The notes beneath the pieces are model-generated. The model ran no database searches. It was not told where the DNA came from and saw nothing but the letters and a program-made list of their open reading frames with translations. This document shows positions 22,760 through 35,760 of a stretch of DNA of 64,000 nt, piece by piece (the stretch's first letter is position 1; the number at the start of each line of letters is the position of its first letter). The translations under genes and the position numbers were made by a program. Source of the DNA: Papaver somniferum (taxonomy: Eukaryota; Streptophyta; Magnoliopsida; Ranunculales; Papaveraceae). The stretch covers positions 157,224,210 through 157,288,209 of the forward strand of contig NC_039359.1 of assembly GCF_003573695.1 (NCBI RefSeq), given 5' to 3'.

Positions 22760-24104
22760 TTCTCCATTTTTTAGATAAATACCTTGGGGTGATTCTTCAT
22801 GCGGGAGAGTGAATACAACTTCTGATTGGTTAATGGCGACAATGATACAAGGAAAACTTGCAAAATGGAAAGGTAAACTTCTAGCTTTTTAATTAAGAAT
22901 TGTATTAAGAAAGCATGTGTTGAGTAGTATCCCGATACACAACATGTCAGTTTATAACTGGCTTAAATATGTGACTCAAAGTGGTGAAAAAATTATAAGG
23001 ATTTTTTAATGGTATGGCGTGAAGAAACTAAGAAACTAATTACTGTATCTTACTCTTAAAGTAAGGTTTGTAAACCTAAAATGAAGGTGGACTTGGCTTA
23101 AGGAGATTGAATGTTATGAATCAAGCTTTGTTGATGAAGATGTTGTGGACAATTATTAATTTTGATAAGGAATAGGAAAGTTTCATTGTGGCCAAATATA
23201 TATACTTCTAAAACTGGTAAATGGATTATATATAGTGCACTATCTGCTATATGGTCTGGGCTTAAATGGGATTGACAAGGTTTGAAAGAGGAAATTCAGT
23301 GAATAGGTAGTTGTAAATGGTGAAAGTATTTCAGGTTGGTTTGATAACTGGTTACCAACCGAGCTATTTAGTGGATAATAATCCTTTTAATATAGTCAGG
23401 ATCCTAGTTAGCAATTCGGGATATGAAGAGTAGTTCGGACGACAAACATACGAGTATTTTACGTATTCAGAGTATTTCGATTCGCTCAAAACTCTGGTCA
23501 ACGAGTTAAGATTCGTCATCAGTTTGGAACGTCATGCGTATGTGTATAATTCGTTTTACTAAGTTGAGTTCGGTATTGGAAGTTCGCCGTTATTAAATAA
23601 TACTACCTCTGTTTTTAGAAAGATATATTTTCACTTTTTCATTTTAGCCTAAAAATAAGCCAAATTAAAAAAGTGATAGTATCTCTTTTCTAAAAAAGGT
23701 AGTAAAATTTTAGAATTCTAGTGGTGGAGTGTTATGTTTTGTCAATTGGAGATTCATGATATGGAAAAATTTAATCCATCCCACTATCAGTAGTAATAAG
23801 TGGAAAATTCTAAGTAAGGCTTATGTGAATGATGAAACTCTTGTTTCAAGGGGATTCAATTTAGGTTCTAAACGAGTCATTTGTAATTCAAACACTGACA
23901 CCATGAATCATGTGATGTGGAATTGTGAATTCAATTTTATAATTAAAGATAATATATTTATATTTCGTCATTTTTTTTTTATATTTAATGTATTTGAATA
24001 TTTTCATGGGAAGTCAGTTCTTTCATTATTGAAATCTACTATCGATCTCGAGTAGCCTTATAAAATCACTTCTGAGAGATTCAAAGACTTGGAAACTGGA
24101 ATCC
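22760..24104 (+). mobile_element. LINE 3' region (part 1; continues at 41877)
   Basis: Decayed frames match the C-terminal part of plant LINE reverse-transcriptase proteins: a YLGV block, a KLAKWKGKLL block, a 'SSIPIHNMSVYNW' block and, at 23729-24055, the zinc-binding tail with W-K-I-L-S, LVSRGFNL and C-x2-H/N-x-MW-x-CEF-type spacing. Many stops and frameshifts make it inactive. S3 cuts it at 24104 with target duplication AATCC, and the LINE resumes at 41877. A Stowaway-like MITE lies inside. Confidence 0.75.
23601..23704. mobile_element. Stowaway-like MITE (104 bp)
   Basis: TACTACCTCTGTTTTTAGAA at the left matches, inverted, the right end (...TTTTCTAAAAAAGGTAGTA). TA is at both borders and the size is typical of Tc1/mariner-derived Stowaway elements. 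It lies inside the LINE fragment. Confidence 0.8.
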
Positions 24105-26575
24105 TGTTAGAGAATTGCTCGATCGAACTCGCATGCGTTGCTATCTTAAGCATGTTTGTCAAGTTTAGTTGTAAAAACTATATGTCTTGATTTATAGAAT
24201 ACTTATAGCTAAGTCTCGGTTTAGGACAGTTTAGTGTAGTGGAGCTCCAGACTCCATGGAGATCATCTTACGAAGAACTACTCAAGGAACCACTGGAACT
24301 TCATCTGACTAAAATGTATGTGGAGACTTGAACTAATCTATCACTCAAAAGTATATATACTCTATCTCCTACTCTTGAGACAAAGTCGAATAAGTATGAT
24401 AGTTTTCATACATACACATTTGCTATTTCGAGCCGAGTTTACTCGCCTATCTTTTTCTTGAAATATGTGTTGGTAAGCTTTCGCTTTAACCACTTTTCAT
24501 CTTAACCCGTGACGAAAGTCATGATGACGTTCCAATCTTGAAAATAGCTTTGATGACGATAGTCGTAAATACCGATTGTTATAACATTATAGTAGAATGT
24601 TTTAATGATTGAAATGTAGAGTTGAGATTACGTAAACAACTATGAATATAAGAATATATAGTGTGTTCGCACATTAATATATAAATCCATGTGCCGAAAA
24701 CCAAGTATGTCCATATGTGTGCATATGGTATTGGTGAAGGAGACAGGTTGGGTACGCGTGCCCGTATGCGTACCAACGGAAGTTTTCGAACCAAAAATTT
24801 CTACTGAGTTTGTAAGTTTGCAAACTTGTTAAACCAGTCACCTTGGGTATGCATACCCGTACACGTACCCACAGAAGTTTTCGACCGAAAATTTCTGTTG
24901 AGTTTGTAAACTCAATTCCGGTAGCTATGGTACACGTACCCGTACACGTATCCAAGCTGGTTATATTTCTCAAATCGAAATTTCATGAGCATAAACAAGA
25001 AATCAATAAGGAATGCAATCTTTGCAAACCATGGCTATATTGTTCATGAATTGATTAAAGTGAATCAACCCGATTTTGTTTCAATTATGTCTATTCATAA
25101 AGACGTAAGCAATTGAACAACTCTTCAACTAGTTCTTATGAGTCATTTGAACTAGTTATCTAAAGAAGGTGAATATGGTTAATATGGAGGTACTCATATG
25201 GCTAACCATTGGTTAACTATTTGTGAACCAACTAAGTGTACACGTTTAGGTAAGGTTACTCAAACCTAAATGAAATACATTTCATTTGTGTGTGACAAAC
25301 TAAGTTTCGATCTAACGGTTGAAAGATATTAGCTTGGTTAAATCAGGTTTTTCATCTAATGGTGAATATTGAATGCTTTGTTACCAAGGTAACTTGGATT
25401 GCAAATCCTGATTTGAAAACTATATAAAGGAGACATCTAGCAATTGGAAAAACTAATCCCCACACCTTCTGTGTGATACTAGTTGGTTTTGCTAGAGTCG
25501 ATTCTACTTTAACCTTAGGTTTCTTCTCGAGACCCTTTAGGTTAACGACTGAAAGACTTCATTGGGATTGTTAAGCCAGACGAAACTACTTCTCTTGTAG
25601 TTGAGCGATCTGATCTTGCCATTTTCTATCTTACGAGTTACAATTGAATAATTGACTTGAGATTATATCTCCAATAGGGCAAGATAAAAATAAATCACAA
25701 ACATCTTCATCTCATCGTTTGTGATTCCGCAATATCTAGTTTCGCTACCATACGATTTAGATTACTGTGAGGTGATTGATAATTCTAGGCTGTTATTCCG
25801 GAATATAAGTCCAGGTTATCAATTGATTTCTGTTCACCTTGACTTTATCAAAAGACGGAACAAAACTCTTAGGTTTATCTGTGGGAGACAGATTTATCTA
25901 TCATCGTAGACTTTTCTGTGTGATACAAATTTGTTTATTAAAGTCTTCGACTTTGGGACGTAGCAACTCTTGATTGTGGGTGAGATCAGCTAAGGGAATC
26001 AAGTGCGTAGTATCCTGCTGGGATCAGAGACGTAAGGAGCGTAACTATACCTTGAATCAGTGTGATATTTATTAGGGTACAACTACAGTCCAGACCGAAG
26101 TTAGTTTGTAGTAGGCTAGTGTCTGTAATGGCTTAATACAGTGTGGTGTTCAATCTGGACTAAGTCCCGGGGTTTTTCTGCATTTGCGGTTTCCTCGTTA
26201 ACAAAATTTCTGGTGTCTGTGTTATTTCTATTCCGCATTATATTTTTTTTATATAATTGAAATATCACAGGTTGTGCGTTAGGATCAATTAATTAGAATA
26301 TCCAACCTTTGGTTGTTGATTTAAATTGGTTGACACTTAGATATTGGTCTGTGGTACCATCCAAGTTTATCTCTCTAGTATTTGATAAAGACTCGTAGAT
26401 TTCCATTTGCTTGAGTAAAGATCGAATCGAAAGATTGAGATATTAACTCTTTGATATACTTTTATCTATATTGAGTCTGACTGTCTTGTTGATTCTGTAG
26501 AAATTATATTGGAGTTAGTCCATACAGATTGCTAATAGAAATATTGGGTGAGGTTGTTAGACCCCCACTTTTTCA
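24105..26575 (+). repeat. S3 5' LTR (2471 bp)
   Basis: Starts TGTTAGAGAATTGCTCG and ends CACTTTTTCA. It contains a TATA box (CTATATAAAG, 25420-25429) and, upstream of it, repeats with GTACGCGTACC-like palindromes at 24750-24955. Its 3' kilobase is also found, inverted, in S2. Confidence 0.9.
24750..24955 (+). repeat. Palindrome-bearing tandem units in S3 LTR
   Basis: Units of roughly 90 bp each join a GTACGCGT/GTACACGTACC-type near-palindrome to the block GAAGTTTTCGA-CC-AAAATTTCT and GAGTTTGTAA. The same array occurs in the 3' LTR at about 31224-31425 with changed palindrome sequences. Conserved palindromes in the U3 part of Sirevirus LTRs have been described; here they are probable promoter elements. 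Confidence 0.65.
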
Positions 26576-26576
26576 A

Positions 26577-26592
26577 TTGGTATCAGAGCAGG
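26577..26592 (+). other. S3 primer binding site (initiator tRNA-Met)
   Basis: TTGGTATCAGAGCAGG begins one base after the LTR end and matches the standard copia tRNA-iMet site. Confidence 0.9.
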
Positions 26593-26641
26593 CAAACATG
26601 TTTACGACCTCAAAAGTCTGTGTTTGTAGCGATCTGACTCT

Positions 26642-28191
26642 ATGGACAGAGGTGTTATCTCTATTAACATACCACCAGTCTTCGATGGCTCAAACTACTT
26701 ATGGTGGAAAATTGCTATGCGAGCTTTTCTTCAAGCACGTGATTTTCAATCATGGGTATATCTAGTTAATGGCTATGATGTTTCCGTTGTGGAAATATGT
26801 AATGCTACTGTTCCAAAGAATATTGGCGAATACGATGCTGCTGAGATACTTGTTGTGAAGCAAAACTCCGACGGTTTGAATGCCATCATACATGCCATTA
26901 CCCCAAATCTTCAGCACCATGTGTCAAATTTCCCTAGGTCTAAAGATGCGTGGGATATCTTAGAAACCATATTCGAAGGAAATACCTGGGGAAAGGAAGC
27001 CAGGCTTCAAAATCTAAATTCCGACTGGGAAAACCTTCGTATGGCAGATGAAGATTCATTTGATGAGTTTAATCACAAAGTGTCTGAAATTGTTAATGCA
27101 TCTTTTGCATTGGGTAAGACTATTCCTGAAAGGACATTGTGATGAAAATTCTCAGATCGCTGCCATCTAGATACGATTCTAAGAAGCATGCCATCGTTGA
27201 GGGAAATAACCTTGATACCCTCTCCAGAAATACCTTGGTTGGGAAGCTAAAGATCTTTGATCATGAACACTCGTCCAAATCCAAGGATGTGGCATTAAAA
27301 GCACTAAAAGATACAAAATTACTTGAAAAAAGTAAAAATGTGTATATCTCTGAAGATGATCACTCTAAGACAGATTCATCAGATGAAGATCTTGACAAAT
27401 CGGTCTCGATGATCACAAGATAGTTTAGGGATATTCTGTTAAAGAGAAGTAAACGATTCTCCAGAGATAAGCCAAAGGAATCAGTCAAACCTCATAATCA
27501 TATTCCTCCTAAAAAAAGGGACGCTGATGAAACTGATGACGAGGATATGCCTCAGTGCTTTAAGTGTAAGGGCTTTGGTCATTTTTCAAACGAATTCCAC
27601 AATCGTAGATAATACGCTGGGAAAAAAGGTCTTGCTGCGACACTTGATGAGATGTATGACAATTATGATTCTGATGAAGACAAAAAATCAAGTGTTGCCC
27701 TTCTATGTGAAAAAATTTATTTTGATAATTGTAGCAATAATACATCAATCTTGATAATCTTTTAGAAGAGAACCCAATCAAGATAGAAGAATCAATTGAC
27801 CTTTCTTTTGGAAACTCTATTGTTAATGTTTCAGGATCTTACTTTGTGCCTAGCAGCTTGCACTTGACAGGCGCCTGAATCATCTTATGCATTGACATGC
27901 TCCTATTGTTCTCTCAAGGGTCATGAAATTTCAAAGTGTTTTAAGTACGAACACAAGATGAGATATTTCAACAAGCTTCAACGAAGAGCATATCGTATAG
28001 CTACCAAGCTTAAATTAGCTGAGAAAATAGCTGAGGTATGTAAGATCTTATCTTCATCGAAGAAATTAGTTTCCAAAGATAGATTTAAACCACTAGAGAA
28101 GAAAACATGGTCTAAACATAAGGAAAGGCCCATGTATTCCAACCGAAAGGGTCATGATGGAGAAATTGTTGTTCACCACAACACAACTTGA
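26642..28191 (+). pseudogene. S3 gag (copia), frameshifted
   Basis: Starts MDRGVISINIPPVFDGSNY, the usual copia gag opening with a SNYLWWK block. A frameshift at about 27130 is explained by loss of one A relative to S2 (GAAAGG here, GAAAAGG in S2). A stop at 27421-27423 and further stops follow. The first zinc knuckle (about 27558) reads C-x2-C-x4-H-x4-F, so its last Cys is lost. A second knuckle (CSYCSLKGHEISKC) begins at about 27900 and is intact in sequence. After it the frame ends at 28191 and no protease follows. In an active element this protein forms the particle; here it cannot be made whole. Confidence 0.85.
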
Positions 28192-28517
28192 TTGTGTTGT
28201 CATGTGCATATTGTCTCATGTGCCTATTTAAAAGAGACAAGATTTTGCACACCATATGCTTTAAAAATTTACTTTTTTTTTAGCTTTGTATTGTTTGGTT
28301 TTTTGGAATTCCTCCATATCACTGTTGATATTGAAAAGGATCATTTTGCCAAAAGAAGAGGGTTATTATCGACAATTCTACTCTTTATAGGGTTGTGAGT
28401 TGGACGTGTACGAACCTGTTTAATGGTTTCGAAACCCTACATTTTTTCCCTTCTCTGATACTCTTTATATCTTAAGACTACTTGTTGAGATTGTGAATTC
28501 CTCTCATAAAAAACCGG

Positions 28518-28757
28518 TTGCATAAGGGTACTCCAAGCATCATGTCTTCTGATGGAAAAGATATCAATATGATTGTTAAGCCATCAATCACCAAGGAAAA
28601 AGATAAATCTCCTTTATCTCCAACTTTAAAAAGAAAAAGAAGGAATGTGAGGAAGCCAAGAGAAGTTCTTTCTAATTCTCAGAAGTTTTTTGATGTTCTT
28701 GAAGAGTTGAAGCTGGCAAGAAAAGAGATTAAACAAATAAAGGCTTGTGTTTTATGA
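28518..28757 (+). other. Lys-rich frame in S3, possible residual env-like region
   Basis: A 79-codon frame starting near MHKGTPSIMSSDG is rich in Lys and Arg (KRKRRNVRKPRE). It lies where the env-like gene would be after the deleted pol, and an acidic continuation follows to about 28908. No secure family match. Lys/Arg-rich segments occur in env-like ORFs of related elements. Confidence 0.3.
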
Positions 28758-29471
28758 TCGTTAGAAATTCAGAAGGCCCTGGTTCGACATCATCAGCCAA
28801 GACGGTTTATTGGTATTGAATCCTTCCTCCATGAACCATACGTACCAATGGCTGTTGACAACAAGGAGTTCGAGGACGATAAGGAATTTTTCAAAGATCT
28901 TAATATCTAGTAAAACTTCTTAAGAGAATTTTTTATTCTTGTTTTTGTTTAAGAAGGATAACTAGGGTTTGGAATAGCCATTATTGTCATTACACATAAC
29001 TATGTCCAACGTTTTCATCTTGCAATGTTTTTAGATTTATTTATTTAAATTCTAAAGTGATTTGGAAGATGATGTTTGCAGTATTAATCTTTATGGTTTT
29101 ATATATTGCAATATGTTATGGGATATGTGTGTTTGCGTCTGTGAACTATTATTATCCCTTACATTGTCAAAAGTTTTCTCTTTCATATGTCGATATGCAT
29201 GTATTGATACAAGATCGATGAACTTTTCACAAACAAAAATTATGTCAATTCTTTGATGGAAGATAGGTTAAAATATTTTGTTACAAAGATTATGTCTATT
29301 GTATGTCATTGTGCAAATAGTGATGAAGATAGAACGAATCTTTGTATATTCCGCAGTATTGATCTTCCCTGATCCATATTTTATGTATATACTATGCGGC
29401 TCCATAAGTTTTCTTATGTGAGCATTTCCAACTAAAAAAATCATATATTCGTTTGTGATTAATTTGGTTGT

Positions 29472-30045
29472 GTATTTCGATTAAATTAATCATGGGTTTT
29501 CTTGTGATTAGTTTGATTGAGAATTTTTGGATACAAAATCATTTCCTTATGGTTTTTGGTGTCCAAATAAATCCTTCTTTTCTTGTAAAAGTAAGGTTGC
29601 TCTTGTCGTTCTTTCGGGAATGACATCAAATGGGGGAGAGTTCTTTTGAACTTGCGCTTAATTTCCATATCATTGTGGTGAGTGCGGCTTTGGAATATTT
29701 TAGGGTTATCTTGTATCTTTATAAACTCCTTGATGAATGCATTTATCTTCGGAGTTGTGTATTCCGATTAAATTAATCATGGGTTTTCTTGTGATTAGTT
29801 TGATTGAGAATTTTTTGATACAAAATCATTTCCTTATGGTTTTTGGTGTCCAAAGAAATCCTTCTTTTATTGTAAAAGTAAGGTTGCTCTTGTTGTTCTT
29901 TCGGGAATGACATCAAATGGGGGAGAGTTCTTTTGAACTTGCGCTTAATTTCCATATCATTGTGGTGACTGCGGCTGTGGAATATTTTAGGGTTATCTTG
30001 TATCTTTATAAACTACTTGATGAATGCATTTATCTTCGGCTTTAT
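29472..30045 (+). repeat. 287-bp tandem duplication in S3
   Basis: Two near-identical copies (about 29472-29758 and 29759-30045), as shown by GATTAAATTAATCATGGG at 29479 and 29766. They differ by few bases, so the duplication is recent compared with the decay of gag. It is non-coding. Confidence 0.9.
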
Positions 30046-30154
30046 GATTGCATCTAAACAAGTTGATATGTACTTTTCTTTGGTTTTGAAGCATCTCCGT
30101 GGAAATTTCATTAGGATCCCATTTTCGTATCTTTGCCAATTTTATTGACAAAAA

Positions 30155-30585
30155 GGGGGAGAATTAATATGTAGTTCACACTAAAAATACATATGGTTTA
30201 CGTGTTTTACGGATCATTATGTAAGGGAGAGTGTTTTTCATGTTCAGATGAAAGTATTGACTAAGGGGGAGTGATACATATCACTATAGTATTGTTGTCG
30301 AAGTTATGATATAAGAACTTTGATACTGTGTAATAATACTATGACACTGTACAACAATGATCGAGAGATTTTGTTTTCTCATTGTTATGGCTACAGATCT
30401 TCAACAACTATGATGCTGAATTGAACATCTAAGGAATCATGGGAATACTTGAAAAGAGGAAGTTTTCGAGTAATGTCGAAGCACCAAGGATATCAAACAT
30501 GTGGACGAGAAGCTACAAAGTTTTATTTATTTTGTAATCCATATGTATTGATAGTTTTGCCACTAAAATTGACAAAGGGGGACAT
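30155..30585 (+). other. S3 polypurine-tract cluster
   Basis: GGGGGAG at 30155 and 30265 and GGGGGAC at 30577, the last adjoining the 3' LTR at 30586. Lead-in sequences (TTGACAAAAA and TTGACAAA) match those of S1. The last tract has G changed to C. Confidence 0.75.
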
Positions 30586-32129
30586 TGTTAGAGCATTGCT
30601 CGGTCGAATTCGCATGCGTTGCTATCTCAAGCATGTTTGTCAAGTTAAGTTGTCAAAACTATATGTCTTGATTTCTAGACTACTTGTAGCTAAGTCTCGG
30701 TTTAGGACAGTTTAGTGTAGTTGAGCTCCAGACTCCATGACGATCATCTTACGAAGACGAAGAACTACTCAAGGAACCAGTGGAACTTCATCCGACTAAA
30801 AGGTATATGGAGACTTGAACTTATCTATCACTCAAAATTCTATATACTATATCTCCTACTCTTGAAACAAAGTCGTATAAGTATGATAGTTTTCATACAT
30901 ACACATTTTCTATTTCGAGCCGAGTTTACTCGCCTATCTTTTTCTCAAAATACGTGTTGGTAAGCTTTCGCTTTAACCACTTTTCATCTTAACCCGTGAC
31001 GAAAGTCATGATGACGTTCCAATCTGGAAAATAGCTTTGATGACGATAGTCGTGAATAACGATTGTTATAACATTATAGAAGAATGTTCCAATGATTGAA
31101 ATGTAGAGTTGAGATTACGTAACCAACTATGGATATAAGCATATACAATGTATTCGCACATTAGTGTATAAATACATGTGCCGGAAACCAAGTGTGTGCA
31201 TACGGTATTGGTGAAGGAGACAGGTTGGGTACGCGTACCAGCAGAAGTTTTCGAACCGAAAATTTCTGTTGAGTTTGTAAGTTTGCAAACTTGTTAAACT
31301 AGTCACCATGGGTACGCATACCTGTAAGCGTACCCACGGAAGTTTTCGACCGAAATTTTTTGCTAAGTTTGTAAACTCAATTCCAGTAGCTATGGTACAC
31401 GTACACGTACGCGTACCCAAGATGGTTATATTTCTCAAATCGGAAGTTCATGAACTTAAACAATAAATCAATAAGGAATGCAATCTAATTTGCAAACCAC
31501 GACTATATTTTTCATGAATTGATTCAAGTGAATCAAACCTATTTCGTTTCGATGGTGTTTATTCATAAAGACCTAAGAAATTGAAAAACTCTTCAACTAG
31601 TTCTTATGAGTCATTTGAACTAGTTATGTGAAGAAGATGAATATGGTTAATATGGAAGTACTCATATGGCTAACCATTGGTTAACTATTTGTGAACCAAC
31701 TAAGTGTACACGTTTAGGTACGGTTACTCAAACCTAAATGAAATACATTTCATTTGTGTGTGACAATCTAAGTTTCGATCTAACGGTTTAAATATATTAT
31801 CTTGGTTAAATCAGTTTTTTCATCTAATGATGCATATTGAATTCTTTGTTACCAAGGTAACTTGGATTGAAAACCCTGATTTGAAAACTATATAAAGGAG
31901 ACATCTAGAAACTGGAAAAACTAATTCCCACACCTCCTGTGTGATACTAGTTGGTTTTTCTAGAGTCGGTTCTCCTTTAATCTTAGGTTTCTTCTCGAGA
32001 CCCTGTAGGTTACCGACTGAAAGACTTCATCGGGATTGTGAAGCCAGACGAAACAACTTCTCTTGTAGTTGAGCGATCAGATCTTGCCATTTTCTATCGC
32101 ATGAATTCAATTGAATAATTGACTTGAGA
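30586..32129 (+). repeat. S3 3' LTR, part 1
   Basis: Starts TGTTAGAGCATTGCTCGGTC and matches 24105 onward. It is interrupted at 32129 within TTGACTTGAGA by the Tat-like element; the sequence continues at 40975. Confidence 0.9.
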
Positions 32130-32600
32130 TGTAGGATCATAATCTCGCAACGATAATGTCTCAGCGAAATTATCAACTACACAGCACAACAGCGTCGCAG
32201 AACAATTTCAGAAATGATACGATAAACGACGTCAGCTAGAATCACGAGAAAGATGTGATAGTTCTGCGAAAATTAGAAAGCTTGCGAAATTAAAATTTGT
32301 AAGGTTGCGATAATGTCGCAAACCATACCCAAAAATAAAAGACAGATTAGCTGTCATCCACTATGTATTTCCCTATAAATAGTCGTTCAGTTTTAAAGAA
32401 AAGGGGGAGAGATCTTTTTGAGTAAGAAACAAGTAAATAGGAGAGAGAAAGTCTAGAGCAGAGGTCATTCTTGATTCCTTTATCTTTTCTTTTAAGAACA
32501 TTCAAAGATTGATCAATAAAATTAAGAGTGTAAACCTAAAAATGAATTGAGTAATAATGAAATCATACGAGGGTGTAGTGTAGGATTTCCTGCAACTACA
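32130..32600 (+). repeat. Tat-like 5' LTR (471 bp)
   Basis: TGTAGGATC to GCAACTACA, with a TATA box CTATAAATAG near 32373. The following AATGACGCTAGAAACAGGG is the likely primer binding site, tRNA not identified. It differs from the 3' LTR by only a few bases. Confidence 0.9.
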
Positions 32601-32724
32601 TAATGACGCTAGAAACAGGGACGGATTGAAGATTATTCTAGAAAAATATGAAGATTTGTGAAGATTTAGAGTGATTGATTAAGGATTTTACATAATTTCT
32701 TGCAATATTGTTAACATTGAAGAA

Positions 32725-35700
32725 ATGGCTAGAAGAAGAAATACATCCGAACAACCGATTACTGTTAGAAGAAGCAAGAGAATTGCTGGGAGAGAAAGAA
32801 GTGAAATGGGAGAATATATTAGAATGAGAAGTAATAGAGAAAATCAAATTCAATCACCAATTCTACAAACACTAGTACAAGGGAGGTATACAAATTATGA
32901 TAGGGTGAGTATACACACTTGGCAATCAAATTCGGCAGAAGAAGTAGAAGAAGAGCAACAAAACAGAAACCATATACAGGTAGAGAGAAATCAAGAAGCA
33001 CATGAAGGAATAATTCATGGAGATGAGGAAATTGGAGCGTTAGAAACGTTGAGACGAAGAATACATGAAGAAAGAAGAGCTGAGGCAGAAGAACGTGCAA
33101 ATCTAACAAGGAAAAATCACGAATTAAGGATGGAGAATATAAGACTACAGAATAGAAGATCAGGAAGTATTACAAAATCATATTCAAGATCGACAAGAAG
33201 AGAAATGAGGCGAAACTCACCCACAATCAATGCTGGAAACAATATTCAATAAGAAATATCAAATCTTAATGAAGAATATTGCGAAAATAGAGAAAGAGCT
33301 GATGATCGTTATATTCCACAAAATGAAACTTTTGATGATGGGCAAAATGATGGAAATCAAGAGAACGGACAACGTCAGGGACGAAATGACCAAGATGGCG
33401 AAGGAAATCAAGAGGAAGGAAGAAGAATTTTACATGAAAGAGAAACTCAAAGAAATCAACAGACAATTGAAGAAGAAATTGAAAGACATTATGTTGAACA
33501 AGCACGTTTAATCTGCGAACGTGAAAGATTGAGAGCGGAAATGGGAGAACAGAAGCTTCAGGAGACAATTCGCCAGAACAATCACGACAATCGAGAAAGA
33601 AGGCGTACACAAAACCGGAATAACGGTAATCTCAATGAGAGTATGATAGAGTAAAGAGGCTGAAAGACCGAATGAATTGATAAGAAATGAACAAAATCAT
33701 GGAGGGGAAAATGAAAGGCATCATCATGCGAATTCAAGATAGAGATGAGGAAGAGAATCGCAGAAGAAGACGAGATGAGGATAATGAAGAAGAAATGCAA
33801 AATTTCGCGAGAGAAGAAGACATGAACGCAAAGAAGAGAGGCGAAATTAAAAACCAATGGATCAAATTCAGGTGTAAATAAACAAATCTTGAAAGAATTA
33901 GAATGAGAGGAATGCTAAATAATAGAGGAGAAGTAGGCAGAAGACAATTGGATGAAGCAATAGAAGAAGCTGCGAAAACTCCATTTACAAGGGAAGTACA
34001 ATTAGGAGGAATACCACCGAAATGCAATTTGCCCGCATTAACCAGCATTTTTGATGGAACAACTTGTGCAATTCAACACATTAAAGCCTATGTGAGGTGC
34101 ATGTTACAATGGGAAAATCATGATGCCGTATTGTGCAAATATTTCGCATCCAGCTTAACAGGAGAGGCGTTAAAATGGTTTGAAGGTCTACCAAAGAACA
34201 ATAACATCCTTCAATCATTTGCAGACTACATTCTAGGGGCATATATAAGTAATAATTCTTCGCGACCTGGTATAGAAGATGTGTTTGGATTAAAACAGAG
34301 GATTGGCGAAAGTTTGAAACACCTGACTAAAAGATGGAGAACTATGTGTAGCGAAATGGCTGGCCGTGTAGATGAGAGATATCTTATATTATCATTTATC
34401 AATGCTATGTTTGCAACAAACCTATTGTATGTCCAAATTTTCAGAGTCAAGAATACGATCACAATGACTGAATTGCGAGAACTTCAAGAAGAATACATTG
34501 CTCTAGAGGAAAGGCAAAATGAAATGGAATCATATCCAGTTGCGAACACCAGCTCACAAACAGCGAATGCAAGCTTATTACCCAAGCTAATAAACAGTAG
34601 CGAATACTTCGCAAGTACAACAAGAGAAGGTGACGGGTAACAATCAAGAAACTGGTGGCTATGGGAAGCCGAGATCAAGAGGAGTATGAAAGAGAAAGAA
34701 ATTTCTACAATCGTGGTGGAAATAACAAGATTCAAAGACTCGATCAACCACAAGAAACTTATGGAGGTCAAAGACAAAACTATAATAGAGGACAAGGAGG
34801 TCACAAGGTAGTATGGGAAGAAATCAAGATGCCACCTCTAAATGCAAGTGTGGAGAAATATGGGAAGCTATAATTTGATGGAGAATATACCAACACCATG
34901 GAACATGGGAACGGAACCACCTCCAAACCACAGAAGCCATGAGTTTTGTTCTTATCATCATTTTCATGGACATACAACAAATGATTGCAGAAATGTAAAA
35001 AAATTATTTTGAGAATGATAGATCAAGGAAAACTAAACCACTTTTTGGTAGGGCACCACAATCTCAACCATGCCACCACCACCAGAGCATCACAAAGTGA
35101 ACACGATGAAAAAGAAGGAAACATTCTTCATAGAAGTTGGTGCAAAAGCAAAAAATCTATTCTGTCACTCTATCGTACATTCATATAAGACAATTGAAGA
35201 TTTTCATGACAATGTTTTGAGTAGAGTGTTCGCAAGAGATAACGATGGAAGAGAAATTATGAATATTGCGAAAATCTCGCCACTAGAGGAATGGCAGAAA
35301 CAGATCATTTCTTTTACGCAGAAAGAAATTCCCGAAGGAGAAGAGGTGCATGATAATCCATTGGTAGTAAAATTAGAAATTAATCCAAAACCGAAAGAAG
35401 ATGAGGATGATGAAGCTGAAGATTCATGGGAATTAATAGAATTCTAATCGATACTGGAAGCTCTGTGAACATCTTATTTTATCATACTTATAAAACTATG
35501 GGAGGAAGAGATGATGATCTTATACCATCAACATATAAGATATATGGTTTTAATGGTACTGCTAACAAGCCTAAAGGGGAGGTTACTATGCGAATTCCAT
35601 TGAAGGGAATATCTTCTAAATCTTACAATGCGTTAATTGGTCGACCTTGGCTACATGGGATTCTAGGTGTAGCTTCAACTTTCCACCAGTGCATCAAATT

Positions 35701-35760
35701 CCCTCACCCCATGGTGTAGGAATCATAAAGGGAGATTGGGTTGAAGGAAAGAGGTGTTAC
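32725..35760 (+). pseudogene. Tat-like gag-protease region
   Basis: It opens MARRRNTSEQ with a long Glu/Arg-rich, coiled-coil-like segment broken into several frames (32725-33881). The gag core at 33903-34640 has the Ty3/gypsy pattern: a T-x-IFDGTT block, CKYFASSLTGEALKWF and LPKNNNILQSF. A knuckle with C-x3-H-H-x2-HGH-x4-C spacing (about 34938-34990) precedes 'MIDQGKLNHFL', as in Tat gag. The aspartic protease (35434-35719) has ILIDTGSSVNIL, a GFNG block and ALIGRPWLHG with VASTFHQ. Stops and frame changes separate the blocks. The reading ends near 35890 and no polymerase follows. Confidence 0.85.

Noticed and set aside
24750..24955. Repeated short palindromes, considered as a CRISPR-like array
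   Set aside because: Units are diverged, spacers are also repeated, there are only about three units, and they lie in a plant LTR.
29486..29955. Two similar 60-codon minus-strand frames (MEIKRKFKRTLPH start)
   Set aside because: They are the two copies of the 287-bp tandem duplication; no support for a protein.
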